NCBI RefSeq assembly: GCF_002013915.1
Contig: NZ_MBTF01000036.1
Coordinates: 310,001 to 374,000, forward strand
From: Mucilaginibacter pedocola
GTDB taxonomy: Bacteria > Bacteroidota > Bacteroidia > Sphingobacteriales > Sphingobacteriaceae
DNA: 64,000 nt
Reading direction: 5' to 3'
This document shows positions 26,325-34,501 of this stretch, in pieces. The notes under the pieces are model-generated. The model saw only the letters and a program-made list of their open reading frames with translations, searched no databases and was not told the origin of the DNA. Made by a program: the position numbers and the translations under genes. Each line of letters begins with the position of its first letter. Position 1 is the stretch's first letter.

Positions 26325-26468
26325 GATGGTTCATAGATCATAGTAAAAATAGTTTGTTATTGGGTTAAACCTTTTTTTGGGGAACCATCTAACATTAAAG
26401 GTTTATTAACCTTTATTTGTTCTTACATAGTGCATTATGCCATGAACTATGATCTATTAACCATGAAC
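26325..26468. repeat. Inverted repeat, word CATAGATCATAG
   Basis: GATGGTTCATAGATCATAGT (26325-26344) and ACTATGATCTATTAACCAT (26446-26464) are near-perfect reverse complements. A nested inner pair (GGTTAAACCTTT / AAAGGTTTATTAACC) gives a stacked cruciform-like layout. A half copy (ATAGATGATGGTTCATAG) lies at 60046-60063. Confidence 0.75.
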
Positions 26469-26610
26469 CGTTTGCGAATGCAAAAATCCTAAAATATTTA
26501 GCTTTTTGCAAATGAGTTGTGGAATAGCGGAGGCGTTAAAATGAATACTTGCAATATACTGACAGGTGAGCATTGTGATAAAGGCATGACAATAGCCCTT
26601 CTAAAAAATA

Positions 26611-26641
26611 TTTGCTTTTATTTTTAAGATCATTATATTTG
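26611..26641 (+). promoter_or_regulatory. Promoter of the sigma factor gene
   Basis: TTTG (26611-26614), 19 bases, TATATTTG (26634-26641): a full match to the Bacteroidota consensus, with a leader of about 90 bases before the ATG at 26738. Confidence 0.8.
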
Positions 26642-26737
26642 AGGGTAACATTTTTTAACCCCTAACAGAAACGCTATAGATAGAACTCTACTTTTAATAA
26701 CGCAAAAGATTTTAATTTAGTTTATTAGTAGCTCTCT

Positions 26738-27322
26738 ATGGATTTTCAATTGAAAAGTGATCAGGATCTAATCCATCTATATATCGCCGGTGACGAAGCA
26801 GGACTTGTGGAGCTCATCAGAAGATACCAATCCAAAATTTACACTTCTATTTACCTGCTCGTTAAAGACGAAGCCTTGGCCGAAGATATTTTCCAGGATA
26901 CTTTTATTAAAGTTATTAATACGCTAAAAGCCGGCAAATATAACGAAGAGGGCAAGTTTTTACCATGGGTAACCCGTATTGGGCACAACCTGGTGATAGA
27001 CCATTTCCGCCGCGAAAAACGCGCGCCAATGGTAAGCAATGGCGACGACTTTGATATTTTTGAAGTGTTGGGCAATTATGACGAAAGCGCTGAAGACAAA
27101 CTGGTGCGCGAACAAACCCATAAAGACCTAAAAGCCCTGATACAATTGCTGCCCGCCGAGCAAAAAGAAGTACTAATCATGCGCCACTTCGGCGATATGA
27201 GCTTCAAAGAAATTGCCGACGTTACTGATGTAAGCATTAACACTGCCCTTGGCCGCATGCGTTACGCCCTTAACAACCTGCGCAAAATGATGCAGACGAA
27301 GGAGTTGAGTCTCAAGAATTAG
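26738..27322 (+). CDS. ECF-type RNA polymerase sigma factor
   Basis: This 194-residue sigma-70 family factor directs RNA polymerase to a specific promoter set. Region 2 is seen as LVKDEALAEDIFQDTFIKVI and FLPWVTRIGHNLVIDHFRR; region 4 as LLPAEQKEVLIMRHFGDMSF with the helix-turn-helix KEIADVTDVSINTALGRMRYAL. It lacks regions 1 and 3, as ECF factors do. No anti-sigma gene follows, unlike FecR-coupled factors, so control must be elsewhere or at its own promoter. The stop codon is the first base triplet of a GGTTAGA-type repeat. Confidence 0.94.
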   Translation: MDFQLKSDQDLIHLYIAGDEAGLVELIRRYQSKIYTSIYLLVKDEALAEDIFQDTFIKVINTLKAGKYNEEGKFLPWVTRIGHNLVIDHFRREKRAPMVSNGDDFDIFEVLGNYDESAEDKLVREQTHKDLKALIQLLPAEQKEVLIMRHFGDMSFKEIADVTDVSINTALGRMRYALNNLRKMMQTKELSLKN

Positions 27323-27353
27323 AGGTTAGAGGCTGGTTAGTTAGAGGTTAGAA
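27320..27353. repeat. Short GGTTAGA-word repeat at sigma factor stop
   Basis: TTAGAGGTTAGAGGCTGGTTAG followed by TTAGAGGTTAGAAG starts on the stop codon of the sigma factor. It has the same word-repeat character as the larger inverted elements but only one orientation is present. Confidence 0.55.
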
Positions 27354-27365
27354 GAAGATATTTGA

Positions 27366-27393
27366 GCTGCTCGTTTCACGGGCGGCTTTTTTT
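27366..27393 (+). terminator. Terminator of sigma factor gene
   Basis: GCTGCTCGT and ACGGGCGGC form a 9-bp stem with G-T pairs around TTC, followed by seven T. Confidence 0.88.
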
Positions 27394-27399
27394 ATTTTG

Positions 27400-27503
27400 T
27401 CTGAACTCGAATTTTATGGAATTTTCCGAATTTTTAGAATCAACAGTCTTGTAGTTTTTCCCTTCTGTATAATTCTAAAAATTCCCCCAAATTCGAGTTC
27501 AGA
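27400..27503. repeat. Inverted repeat, ends TCTGAACTCGAATTT
   Basis: Perfect 15-bp terminal inverted repeats (27400-27414 and 27489-27503). A nested inner pair GAATTTTTAGAAT / ATTCTAAAAATTC lies inside. The same ends recur at 37190-37295. The rest of the 408-base gap to the next gene is AT-rich and shows nothing else. Confidence 0.85.
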
Positions 27504-27730
27504 AAAGTAACATTCATGTAACATTTTCCTTCCAATTACAATTTTCCGCCACTCCCTTGCGTTGTAAAAATAATAGCAATTAAGCGTGTCGTTTAAACGC
27601 AATGAGTGTGCGTATAGGCGATGAGCATCAGTTGATTAGCAAGATGAAAAAAATTTCATTTAATTTTCATCTTTATAAAATAATTGAAATTAACTGTCGT
27701 TATTTACATAACAAAAAACAAAAATAGCTT

Positions 27731-27928
27731 ATGGGTGAAACCTTTACTACAAATTTTTACGCGGACACTAATCATGCTCAGATGAACGAGTTATTTACAC
27801 AAGAAAATCTGGATGCCGATACAGTGATATTCTACCACTCTATCCATGCCGAATTGGATCTTCTGAAAAAGAAACCAAAACCGCAAACCATCCACCAGAT
27901 ACTCGACTACTCGAAGAGCCTGCGTTAA
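27731..27928 (+). CDS. Small hypothetical protein
   Basis: The 65-residue soluble acidic/basic mixed protein (begins MGETFTTNFYADTNHAQMNE) has a predicted helical C-terminal half (FYHSIHAELDLLKKKPKPQT). There is no signal peptide, membrane helix or known motif. It is supported by a clean ATG, an isolated position and codon use like its neighbours. The function is not recognised. It sits between two different intergenic repeats. Confidence 0.6.
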   Translation: MGETFTTNFYADTNHAQMNELFTQENLDADTVIFYHSIHAELDLLKKKPKPQTIHQILDYSKSLR

Positions 27929-28009
27929 GTGCATCGCACCCCCGAAACTGGTTCATAGACCATTCTGCCGGCAAGGCCTGAAGTTTGGTTTATGAACCTT
28001 TCTATTTTT

Positions 28010-28153
28010 AGTTTATTGGTTCACCGGTTCATTGGTGTGCAACTGATAAGTTTATGCGCGGCATACTTGCTGCTTTGCCAACAAATCATGAATATTGCGT
28101 AACCGTTCACCACTTAGTTACCAATGACTAATGAACCAATGAACGAATAAACT
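28010..28153. repeat. Inverted repeat, word GTTCATTGG
   Basis: AGTTTATT (28010-28017) and AATAAACT (28146-28153) close arms made of GGTTCACCGGTTCATTGGT and ACCAATGACTAATGAACCAA. The right arm ends three bases before the nth start codon. Confidence 0.8.
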
Positions 28154-28155
28154 AA

Positions 28156-28920
28156 ATGCTGAAAGCCGAACGCTACCGCCATTTTTTAGAATATTTTCAG
28201 AAGAACCAGCCGGGAGCCGAAACTGAGCTCCATTATGGCAACCCCTACGAATTGCTGGTGGCTGTGATACTTTCTGCACAGTGTACCGATAAGCGCATCA
28301 ATATGATCACTCCCAAATTGTTCGAGCGTTTCCCTACGCCCGAGGCTTTGGCCGCATCTGATGCTGATGAGATATTTACCTACATACGCAGTGTAAGCTA
28401 TCCTAATAATAAAGCAAAGCACCTGGCGGGCATGGGCAAAATGTTGGTAGAGAAATTTGGCAGCGAAGTCCCTTCGGGTATAGAAGAATTGCAGCAACTG
28501 CCCGGCGTTGGGCGTAAAACGGCCAATGTGATAGCGTCGGTAGTTTTTGAGGCGCCGGCTATCGCAGTAGATACGCACGTGTTCAGAGTTGCAAACCGCC
28601 TTGGGCTGGTGAAGGCAAGCACTCCGCTGGCGGTCGAAAAACAATTGGTAAAGAACCTGCCCGAGAATACCCTGGCTATAGCACACCACTGGTTGATACT
28701 GCATGGCCGCTATATTTGCGTTGCCCGCAGCCCTAAATGCGATATTTGCCCGCTAACCTGGTTCTGCAAATACTACGAGCAACACAACACCGAGTCTGCA
28801 CTACTAAAAGCTGAAGCCCTTAAACAGAAGAAAGCTAAAGAAGCCAAAAAGAAAAAGGCGCTGAACGCAATAAGCAAGGAGCTGAAAAAGCGGAGTGTGG
28901 ACAAGCAGGATAATAATTAA
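28156..28920 (+). CDS. nth: Endonuclease III
   Basis: Nth removes oxidised pyrimidines from DNA and nicks the abasic site. The 254-residue protein has the helix-hairpin-helix LPGVGRKTANV with catalytic K121 and the catalytic D139 (VDTHVFR). The [4Fe-4S] ligands C188, C195, C198 and C204 match the C-x6-C-x2-C-x5-C spacing of the family. A Lys/Ala-rich tail (about 218-254) is an extension beyond the usual 211-residue length and may help DNA binding. The gene's entire upstream region is a dispersed repeat, so its promoter must lie in or before that. Confidence 0.97.
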   Translation: MLKAERYRHFLEYFQKNQPGAETELHYGNPYELLVAVILSAQCTDKRINMITPKLFERFPTPEALAASDADEIFTYIRSVSYPNNKAKHLAGMGKMLVEKFGSEVPSGIEELQQLPGVGRKTANVIASVVFEAPAIAVDTHVFRVANRLGLVKASTPLAVEKQLVKNLPENTLAIAHHWLILHGRYICVARSPKCDICPLTWFCKYYEQHNTESALLKAEALKQKKAKEAKKKKALNAISKELKKRSVDKQDNN

Positions 28921-28997
28921 GCTGCAACCCAAATCATTGCCGGGCCCATCCACGGGGCGGCTAAGCAAAAAATATTTTCAAATAAATACTAAAATAA

Positions 28998-29029
28998 TTA
29001 GCAAATAATAAAAACACTGTTTATATTTG
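28998..29029 (+). promoter_or_regulatory. recA promoter
   Basis: TATATTTG (29022-29029) with a weak TTAG upstream element at 28998-29001. The start codon lies 19 bases past the core. No SOS-box-like palindrome is obvious beside it. Confidence 0.6.
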
Positions 29030-29043
29030 TTTCACGAAAAACA
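29028..29043 (+). promoter_or_regulatory. Degenerate parS-like 16-mer in recA leader
   Basis: TGTTTCACGAAAAACA matches 14 of 16 positions of the widely conserved chromosomal parS palindrome (TGTTTCACGTGAAACA) and overlaps the last bases of the recA promoter core. The right half is imperfect, so ParB binding is doubtful. Confidence 0.25.
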
Positions 29044-29048
29044 TAGAG

Positions 29049-30056
29049 ATGAGCAATACAGATAAAATGAAGGCACTACAGCTTACCCTTGATAAGCTGG
29101 AAAAATCATACGGAAAAGGCACCATCATGAAGCTTGGCGAACAAGCTATTGAGGCAACCGAAACAATATCAACCGGTTCGTTGGGTTTGGATATTGCTTT
29201 GGGCGTAAGTGGTTTGCCAAAAGGCCGTATCATTGAAATATATGGCCCGGAATCGTCGGGTAAAACTACCCTGGCTATTCATGCTATTGCCGAGTCACAA
29301 AAAAAAGGTGGTATTGCTGCCTTTATTGATGCGGAGCACGCGTTCGACAGGTTCTACGCTAAAAAATTAGGTGTAGATGTAGAGAACCTGCTCATCTCTC
29401 AGCCCGATAATGGTGAGCAAGCCTTAGAAATTGCCGACAATCTGATCCGCTCGGGTGCTATCGATATTTTGGTTATCGACTCAGTGGCAGCCCTGGTGCC
29501 AAAAGCCGAGATAGAAGGCGAAATGGGCGATTCGAAAATGGGCTTGCACGCCCGTTTAATGTCGCAGGCCTTACGTAAGCTAACCGGTACCATCAGCAAA
29601 ACCGGGTGCTGCTGTATATTCATTAACCAGCTGCGCGATAAGATAGGTGTAATGTTCGGTAACCCCGAAACTACTACCGGTGGTAACGCCCTTAAATTCT
29701 ACGCTTCGGTACGTTTAGATGTACGCCGTATATCGCAGATAAAAGACACCGACGAAGTATCAGGTAACCGCGTGAAGGTGAAAATTGTGAAAAACAAAGT
29801 GGCACCTCCGTTCCGTATAGCCGAGTTCGATATCATGTTCGGTGAAGGTATTTCTAAAGCTGGTGAAATTATCGACTTGGGTGTAGAATACAACATCATT
29901 AAAAAAGCAGGTTCATGGTTCAGCTACGGCGATACCCGCCTTGGCCAGGGCCGCGATGCTGTTAAACAATTGATACTGGATAACCCTGAATTAGCCGAGG
30001 AACTGGAAAGCAAAATAAAAGCTACCGTAACCGGCGAAAGCATGATGGAAGCCTAA
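29049..30056 (+). CDS. recA: Recombinase A
   Basis: RecA forms filaments on single-stranded DNA for homologous recombination and SOS induction. The 335-residue protein has Walker A GPESSGKTT (66-74), Walker B LVIDSVAAL, the L1/L2 DNA-binding loops (around MGLHARLMSQALRKL and FGNPETTTGGNALKF) and INQLRDKIGV. A run of three cysteines (TGCCCIFINQ) precedes the L2 strand. The C-terminal acidic tail is very short (ends TGESMMEA). No intein is present. The gene stands alone. Confidence 0.98.
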   Translation: MSNTDKMKALQLTLDKLEKSYGKGTIMKLGEQAIEATETISTGSLGLDIALGVSGLPKGRIIEIYGPESSGKTTLAIHAIAESQKKGGIAAFIDAEHAFDRFYAKKLGVDVENLLISQPDNGEQALEIADNLIRSGAIDILVIDSVAALVPKAEIEGEMGDSKMGLHARLMSQALRKLTGTISKTGCCCIFINQLRDKIGVMFGNPETTTGGNALKFYASVRLDVRRISQIKDTDEVSGNRVKVKIVKNKVAPPFRIAEFDIMFGEGISKAGEIIDLGVEYNIIKKAGSWFSYGDTRLGQGRDAVKQLILDNPELAEELESKIKATVTGESMMEA

Positions 30057-30062
30057 GGCTGG

Positions 30063-30103
30063 GATTCCACCGATTGGATTTGATTCCACCGATTGGGTTT
30101 AGT
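30063..30103. repeat. Direct repeat of GATTCCACCGATTGG
   Basis: Two near-identical 20-base words in a row just after recA; related words occur inside the element at 37190-37295. Confidence 0.6.
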
Positions 30104-30141
30104 GCGAGTTAGATACTAATAAGTCTTTAAATGACGAAATA

Positions 30142-30210
30142 ATTCCCTCCTTGGGGAGGGGTGCGGTAGGATGTATGCAAAGGCAGGGAGGGGTTTAGCC
30201 GCCTTGCAAT
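30142..30210. repeat. Truncated copy of the CCCTCCTTGGGGAGGG element
   Basis: It matches the left half of 23251-23374, including ATTCCCTCCTTGGGGAGGGG and GCAGGGAGGGGTTTAGCCG, but lacks the right arm. Confidence 0.8.
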
Positions 30211-30231
30211 AAACGCAACGGCAATGAGAAT

Positions 30232-30272
30232 AAACAGAGCGAGGCTTCCAATTTGGAAGCCTCGCTCTGTTT
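30232..30272. terminator. Long perfect bidirectional hairpin after recA
   Basis: A 41-base odd palindrome with 20-bp perfect arms (AAACAGAGCGAGGCTTCCAA left) and a one-base centre. A-rich left and T-rich right borders suit termination in both directions, but the stem is far longer than usual. Confidence 0.6.
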
Positions 30273-30317
30273 GGAAGTGGGATCGCAAAAAAGTAGGGAA
30301 TATTTCAAAGATGGATT

Positions 30318-30337
30318 TTTGTATATTTGAGTACAAA
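30318..30337 (+). promoter_or_regulatory. Toxin-antitoxin promoter with overlapping operator
   Basis: The promoter core TATATTTG (30322-30329) sits inside an inverted repeat TTTGTA-N8-TACAAA (30318-30337). Antitoxins usually repress their own promoter from such a dyad. Confidence 0.6.
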
Positions 30338-30351
30338 CAAAATGAGGTGGT

Positions 30352-30603
30352 ATGGAAGCAGCTGTTTTAAAAAGTGATTTGCTTGATAAGATCGAGCATG
30401 CCGATGATGAGCAAATAACTAAGCTTTATGGGCTGGTAACCAATTATCTTAATAGCCAGGTTGAAATTGAAGAATGGGATTCGTTACCGGCATTGCACAA
30501 ACAATTGATAAATAAGGGGCTTGAACAAGCTGAAATGGGATTAGGAACGCCTTTGGCTGAAGTGAATAGAAGGATCAAAGAAAAGTACGGCTTAAATGGC
30601 TAA
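30352..30603 (+). CDS. Antitoxin of a ParE/RelE-type module
   Basis: The 83-residue acidic protein is the likely antitoxin of a type II system. It has an N-terminal helical region (LKSDLLDKIEHADDEQITKLYGLV) and a C-terminal toxin-wrapping segment (GLEQAEMGLGTPLAEVNRRI and KEKYGLNG) typical of the TIGR02574/addiction-module antitoxin group. A good GAGGTGG site precedes it. Its last codons overlap the toxin start by eight bases (ATGGCTAA), giving coupled translation, with the antitoxin first as usual. Confidence 0.85.
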   Translation: MEAAVLKSDLLDKIEHADDEQITKLYGLVTNYLNSQVEIEEWDSLPALHKQLINKGLEQAEMGLGTPLAEVNRRIKEKYGLNG

Positions 30604-30898
30604 GGAAGTCATTTTAATGCCGCTGGCTTTGGCTAACTATGAAACAATAATTGAATATCTTCTATCTGATTGGAACGAAAAGGTAACCAATGATTTTATA
30701 AAACGTTTTAACCAGGTTTGTAATTTTATACTGGATAGTCCTGATATATACCCCTATATAGATAAAGTGAAAAGAGTGCAGCGTTGTGTACTCACAAAGC
30801 ACAATGTGATTTATTTTGTTGTGACCCCGGATGCCGTCAAAATCCTTACGATATTCGATAGCAGGCAGAATCCGGAAAAGTTGCTGAGCGTTTTTTAA
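30596..30898 (+). CDS. ParE/RelE-superfamily toxin
   Basis: This 100-residue basic protein fits PF05016: an N-terminal helical hairpin (LANYETIIEYLLSDWNEKVT, then FIKRFNQVCNFILDSPDIYP) and C-terminal strands (RVQRCVLTKHNVIYFVVTPD, VKILTIFDSRQNPEKL). ParE members poison DNA gyrase, RelE members cleave mRNA on ribosomes; the missing RelE catalytic Lys/Arg pattern and the DSRQNP ending favour a ParE-like protein, but this is not certain. It follows and overlaps its antitoxin. Confidence 0.88.
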   Translation: MAKEVILMPLALANYETIIEYLLSDWNEKVTNDFIKRFNQVCNFILDSPDIYPYIDKVKRVQRCVLTKHNVIYFVVTPDAVKILTIFDSRQNPEKLLSVF

Positions 30899-30913
30899 CC
30901 TCGGATTCCAAGC

Positions 30914-31381
30914 TTACCTCAGCCTATCCGCCGACTTCACCAACTTCTCATCCCGCTGAATAGCTTTAAAAGCAAATATGATAAGGATGATACTTAGCGA
31001 AGTTAAAACCAACCCTATCCCCATATTCTTATATTCCAATTGTATAGGGCCAACTACTTTTTTTACAGTTTGAGCCATCCAGAAGCTGTAGCCTATAAGT
31101 GCCAATATAGCGCTGTAGCATAAGGTGATTTGCTGTTTGCGGTTTTTGTAAAGAAAAATAATCGCCAGCGGTACTAAACCTATGATGGCTGTAATGGCCG
31201 TCAATGCCGGGAAAGATTCGATGGTTTTCTCTTGCCCGTTCACAATTTCCGAAACGCCAGTTACGCTTACGTTTACCAGTTTACCATCAACAAAAAGGTT
31301 GTGCGCTACCGGAAATAAAAACAAGGCGAACATTACAAGCGAGGCCGCGAAGAGGTATATACTTTGTATGCGTTGTATCAT
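30914..31381 (-). CDS. DUF4293 membrane protein
   Basis: The 155-residue protein starts MIQRIQSIYLF, the hallmark of DUF4293, and has four membrane helices (about 8-25, 60-78, 85-104 and 120-140). An extracytoplasmic loop lies between helices 1 and 2. The family is confined to Bacteroidota; its role is unknown. It is convergent with the toxin gene and separated from it by 15 bases. Confidence 0.9.
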   Translation of the reverse strand: MIQRIQSIYLFAASLVMFALFLFPVAHNLFVDGKLVNVSVTGVSEIVNGQEKTIESFPALTAITAIIGLVPLAIIFLYKNRKQQITLCYSAILALIGYSFWMAQTVKKVVGPIQLEYKNMGIGLVLTSLSIILIIFAFKAIQRDEKLVKSADRLR

Positions 31382-31497
31382 GGTTTGTTGAGTATGGGCA
31401 CAAAGATAATTTTTTTAATAATTGGCAAAACTAATTTGTTAATAGCCTATAAAAGATGAAATAAGGATGTATATTTACTTTACCAATTATTATCGCA

Positions 31498-31764
31498 ATG
31501 GCCTTTCTCGCAATTATCATTTTTTCGGTTTACGCCTATCTTGGGCATAAGCTTCATCGTAATACAATTGCCTGGGGCTTTGTTGGCCTGGGTGTTGCAG
31601 TTACCCCACAGATTTTGTTTAGTCCGTTTTTAATGTTTGGCGACGATCCTGCAGGCCAGTTAATGGATTGGTCGATGGCTGGTTTTTTAGGTGTAGTATT
31701 GTCCTTTGCTGTGGCGGTTTTAATTGTTCACCGGAACAAATTTATTTTCACGCGCAATTCTTAG
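31498..31764 (+). CDS. Small hypothetical membrane protein
   Basis: The 88-residue protein has three predicted membrane helices (about 2-16, 23-46 and 59-78) joined by short loops, with an acidic GDDPAG turn and a basic C-terminus. No family is recognised. The ATG is well placed about 20 bases after an AT-rich promoter-like stretch. It ends 51 bases before truA. Confidence 0.65.
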   Translation: MAFLAIIIFSVYAYLGHKLHRNTIAWGFVGLGVAVTPQILFSPFLMFGDDPAGQLMDWSMAGFLGVVLSFAVAVLIVHRNKFIFTRNS

Positions 31765-31803
31765 CAGATAACCAAAACCACCTGCATTTACACACGGCTT
31801 TAC

Positions 31804-31811
31804 TACCTTTG
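31804..31811 (+). promoter_or_regulatory. truA promoter core, leaderless start
   Basis: TACCTTTG ends only four bases before the GTG start codon of truA, so transcription would begin at about the start codon. Confidence 0.5.
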
Positions 31812-31815
31812 CCCC

Positions 31816-32568
31816 GTGGCAGAATATCAACGCTATTTTATTGAACTTGCTTACGATGGTACCAAATACCATGGCTGGCAAATACAGCCCAATGCTGTTA
31901 CGGTTCAGGAGTTGCTAAACAAAGCATTATCTACCTTGTTGCGCCAACCTATAGAAACCACAGGTTGCGGCAGAACGGATACCGGCGTACACGCTACAGA
32001 GTACTTTGTGCATTTTGATCATTCGTCCATGGACCATAGACCATGGACCATGGACAAAAAAGGCCTCAACGCTCTTCTTCCACACGACATCGCCATTAAA
32101 CGCATTATCCCCGTAGAACCCGAGGCGCATGCCCGTTTCGATGCTACTTTACGTAGTTACGAGTATCATATCCATTTTCAGAAAGACCCTTTCAGGCACG
32201 GCTATTCGTGGTTGCTGCGCGATACGCCCGATCTGGAGTTGATGAACCGCGCTGCCGCAATTATCATGGAATACTCAGATTTTAGCTGTTTCAGTAAATC
32301 GAATACGCAGGTTAAAACCAATAATTGTAAAATTGTAAATGCGGCATGGGAACCGACGGAAAAAGGCATTGTATTTAAAATATCGGCCGATAGGTTCCTG
32401 CGTAATATGGTGAGGGCCATAGTAGGTACGCTAATAATGGTTGGCCGAGGCGAAATACCACCCGAAGCTGTGCGCGATATTATAGAAAGTAAAAACCGCA
32501 GCAATGCCGGAACAAGTGTACCGGCTTGCGGCTTGTATTTAACCGAGGTGAAGTACCTGTACCTATAA
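31816..32568 (+). CDS. truA: tRNA pseudouridine synthase A with a repeat-derived loop
   Basis: TruA converts U38-40 of tRNA anticodon arms to pseudouridine. The 250-residue protein shows LAYDGTKYHGWQIQ, catalytic D55 in GRTDTGVHA, and C-terminal SADRFLRNMVRAIVGTLIMVG. The GTG at 31816 is the only start that keeps the first strand; no ATG is near. Residues about 69-80 (SSMDHRPWTMDK) come from a near-palindromic CCATGGACCATAGACCATGG sequence that looks like a dispersed repeat captured in a surface loop. Confidence 0.96.
   Translation: MAEYQRYFIELAYDGTKYHGWQIQPNAVTVQELLNKALSTLLRQPIETTGCGRTDTGVHATEYFVHFDHSSMDHRPWTMDKKGLNALLPHDIAIKRIIPVEPEAHARFDATLRSYEYHIHFQKDPFRHGYSWLLRDTPDLELMNRAAAIIMEYSDFSCFSKSNTQVKTNNCKIVNAAWEPTEKGIVFKISADRFLRNMVRAIVGTLIMVGRGEIPPEAVRDIIESKNRSNAGTSVPACGLYLTEVKYLYL
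32027..32056. repeat. Palindromic CCATGGACC repeat inside truA
   Basis: GTCCATGGACCATAGACCAT followed by GGACCATGGAC reads almost the same on both strands and encodes SMDHRPWTMDK in frame within truA. Confidence 0.7.
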
Positions 32569-32573
32569 CCCTT

Positions 32574-32697
32574 AAGCCCCCTAACCCCATGAAGGGGGAA
32601 TGGAAATTTGATAAGTAATGAGTAAAGAAGAAAAACAAGATAACAAAAGTACTTCAAAAACTCCTCCGCTAACCAGCGGAGGCGGGGGGGGCTCCGC
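32574..32697. repeat. GC-rich repeat pair across the start of the ABC exporter
   Basis: AGCCCCCTAACCCCATGAAG with GGGGGAA (32574-32600) and TCCTCCGCTAACCAGCGGAG with a G8 run (about 32664-32697) are loosely inverted copies of the CCCCCTGAAGGGGG family. The ABC start codon lies between them and the right arm encodes residues about 16-26. Confidence 0.6.
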
Positions 32698-34498
32698 AGT
32701 TGTTACCGGCAAAGCCTTCGATTGGAAATTGCTTTCGCGCATTATGTACTATGTAAAGCCTTATAAAATGGTTTTTGTAGTAGCGGCCTTCCTTACTATC
32801 TTCCTCTCGGTGGTGGCTTTGCTGCAGCCTATATTGATACAACTCACGCTGGATAAGTATATCCTCGCCAACGATTACCAGGGGTTGGTTTTTATGGTAG
32901 AGCTGATGATAGGGCAGCTGCTTATTCAAACCATCGCGCAATATTACCAAACCTACCTCACCAACTCGCTTGGCCAATCGGTTATCCGCGACCTCAGGAA
33001 GGATGTATTCAACCACATCACCAGTTTGCGCTTGCGCTATTTCGACCGCACGCCCATTGGTATGCTTATCACCCGCACGGTATCCGACCTGGAGACCATT
33101 GCCGATATATTTTCGGAAGGGCTTATCTCCATTATGGGCGATATGCTGCTGGTTATCGCCGTTATTGGCTGGATGCTGCACGAGGATTGGAAACTGGCGC
33201 TCATTACCCTGATACCGATGCCATTCCTGTTCGCGTCAACCTATGTCTTTAAAGAGGCCATCAAATCATCCTTCCAGGAGGTACGAACACAGGTAGCGCA
33301 GTTGAATACCTTTTTGGCCGAGCACATCAGCGGTATCAGCATTATCCAATACTTTGCCCGCGAAGAACAGGAGATGCGCAAATTCAAAGCCGTGAACCTG
33401 AAATACCGCGATGCCAACATCCGCTCAAACTGGTATTATTCTATCTTTTTCCCGGTGGTGGAGATATTGTTCGCCGTTTGTATGGCGCTGTTGGTTTGGT
33501 ATGGTTGCAAACGCATACTTAACGATCAGCAATTGCATGCCATCTCGGCATCCGAGCATGGCATTACGCCGGGCCTCATCACCAGTTTTATTGTGCTGCT
33601 AAATATGCTGTTCCGCCCTATACGCCAGCTGGCAGATAAATTTAATACCTTGCAAATGGGGATGGTAGGGGCCGACCGTATTTTTAAAGTGCTGGATACC
33701 GACGATGTGGCTCCTAATGATGGGCAACTGGCCCCACCAGTTTTACAGGGCGATATCGAATTTAAAGATGTGTGGTTCGCTTATAACGACGAGAATTGGG
33801 TGCTTAAAAACATAAACTTCCACATTAAGCCCGGCGAAACGCTGGCATTAGTCGGTGCTACCGGCGCAGGCAAATCGTCAACCATCAACATCCTCAACCG
33901 CTTTTATGATATTGGGAAGGGCAGCGTAACGGTCGACGGGCATGACATCCGCGATTACAAAGTAGATTATCTGCGTTCGAAAATAGCCACAGTAATACAG
34001 GATGTCTTTTTGTTTACCGATACCATTGGCAATAACATCAGCCTGAATAACGAAAACATTACTCGCGAAGAAATTATTGCTGCAGCCAAGGACGTAGGTG
34101 CGCATGATTTCATCGAACGTTTACCGTGCGGGTACGACTATAATGTAATGGAACGGGGGGCAACCCTCTCTGCAGGGCAAGCGCAGTTAATATCGTTCAT
34201 CCGTGCATTGGTGTATAACCCGGCAATTTTGGTGCTGGACGAGGCCACCTCGTCGGTTGATACCGAAACCGAATTATTGATACAAAACGCCATCAACAAA
34301 TTGATGCAGGGGCGCACGGCTATAGTGATAGCCCATCGCTTATCAACCATCCAGAATGCAGATAAAATATTAGTACTTGATCATGGTGAAATTATGGAAA
34401 GCGGTACCCACCAGGAATTGCTGAAAATAGAGAACGGCTATTACCGTAAACTATACGATCTGCAGTTTAATTCAGCAGGTATAGCTAAACCCGTTTAG
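32618..34498 (+). CDS. ABC exporter (fused permease and ATPase)
   Basis: The 626-residue half-transporter has six membrane helices (about 45-335) followed by an ATPase domain: Walker A GATGAGKSS (about 413-421), Q-loop IQDVFLF, signature LSAGQAQ (a non-standard form of LSGGQ), Walker B ILVLDEATSS and the H-loop IAHRLST. It resembles MsbA/YheI-type exporters of lipids or drugs, working as a homodimer or with another half. The N-terminal TPPLTSGGGGGSAVV segment is encoded by repeat DNA. Substrate unknown. Confidence 0.94.
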   Translation: MSKEEKQDNKSTSKTPPLTSGGGGGSAVVTGKAFDWKLLSRIMYYVKPYKMVFVVAAFLTIFLSVVALLQPILIQLTLDKYILANDYQGLVFMVELMIGQLLIQTIAQYYQTYLTNSLGQSVIRDLRKDVFNHITSLRLRYFDRTPIGMLITRTVSDLETIADIFSEGLISIMGDMLLVIAVIGWMLHEDWKLALITLIPMPFLFASTYVFKEAIKSSFQEVRTQVAQLNTFLAEHISGISIIQYFAREEQEMRKFKAVNLKYRDANIRSNWYYSIFFPVVEILFAVCMALLVWYGCKRILNDQQLHAISASEHGITPGLITSFIVLLNMLFRPIRQLADKFNTLQMGMVGADRIFKVLDTDDVAPNDGQLAPPVLQGDIEFKDVWFAYNDENWVLKNINFHIKPGETLALVGATGAGKSSTINILNRFYDIGKGSVTVDGHDIRDYKVDYLRSKIATVIQDVFLFTDTIGNNISLNNENITREEIIAAAKDVGAHDFIERLPCGYDYNVMERGATLSAGQAQLISFIRALVYNPAILVLDEATSSVDTETELLIQNAINKLMQGRTAIVIAHRLSTIQNADKILVLDHGEIMESGTHQELLKIENGYYRKLYDLQFNSAGIAKPV

Positions 34499-34501
34499 GG
34501 C

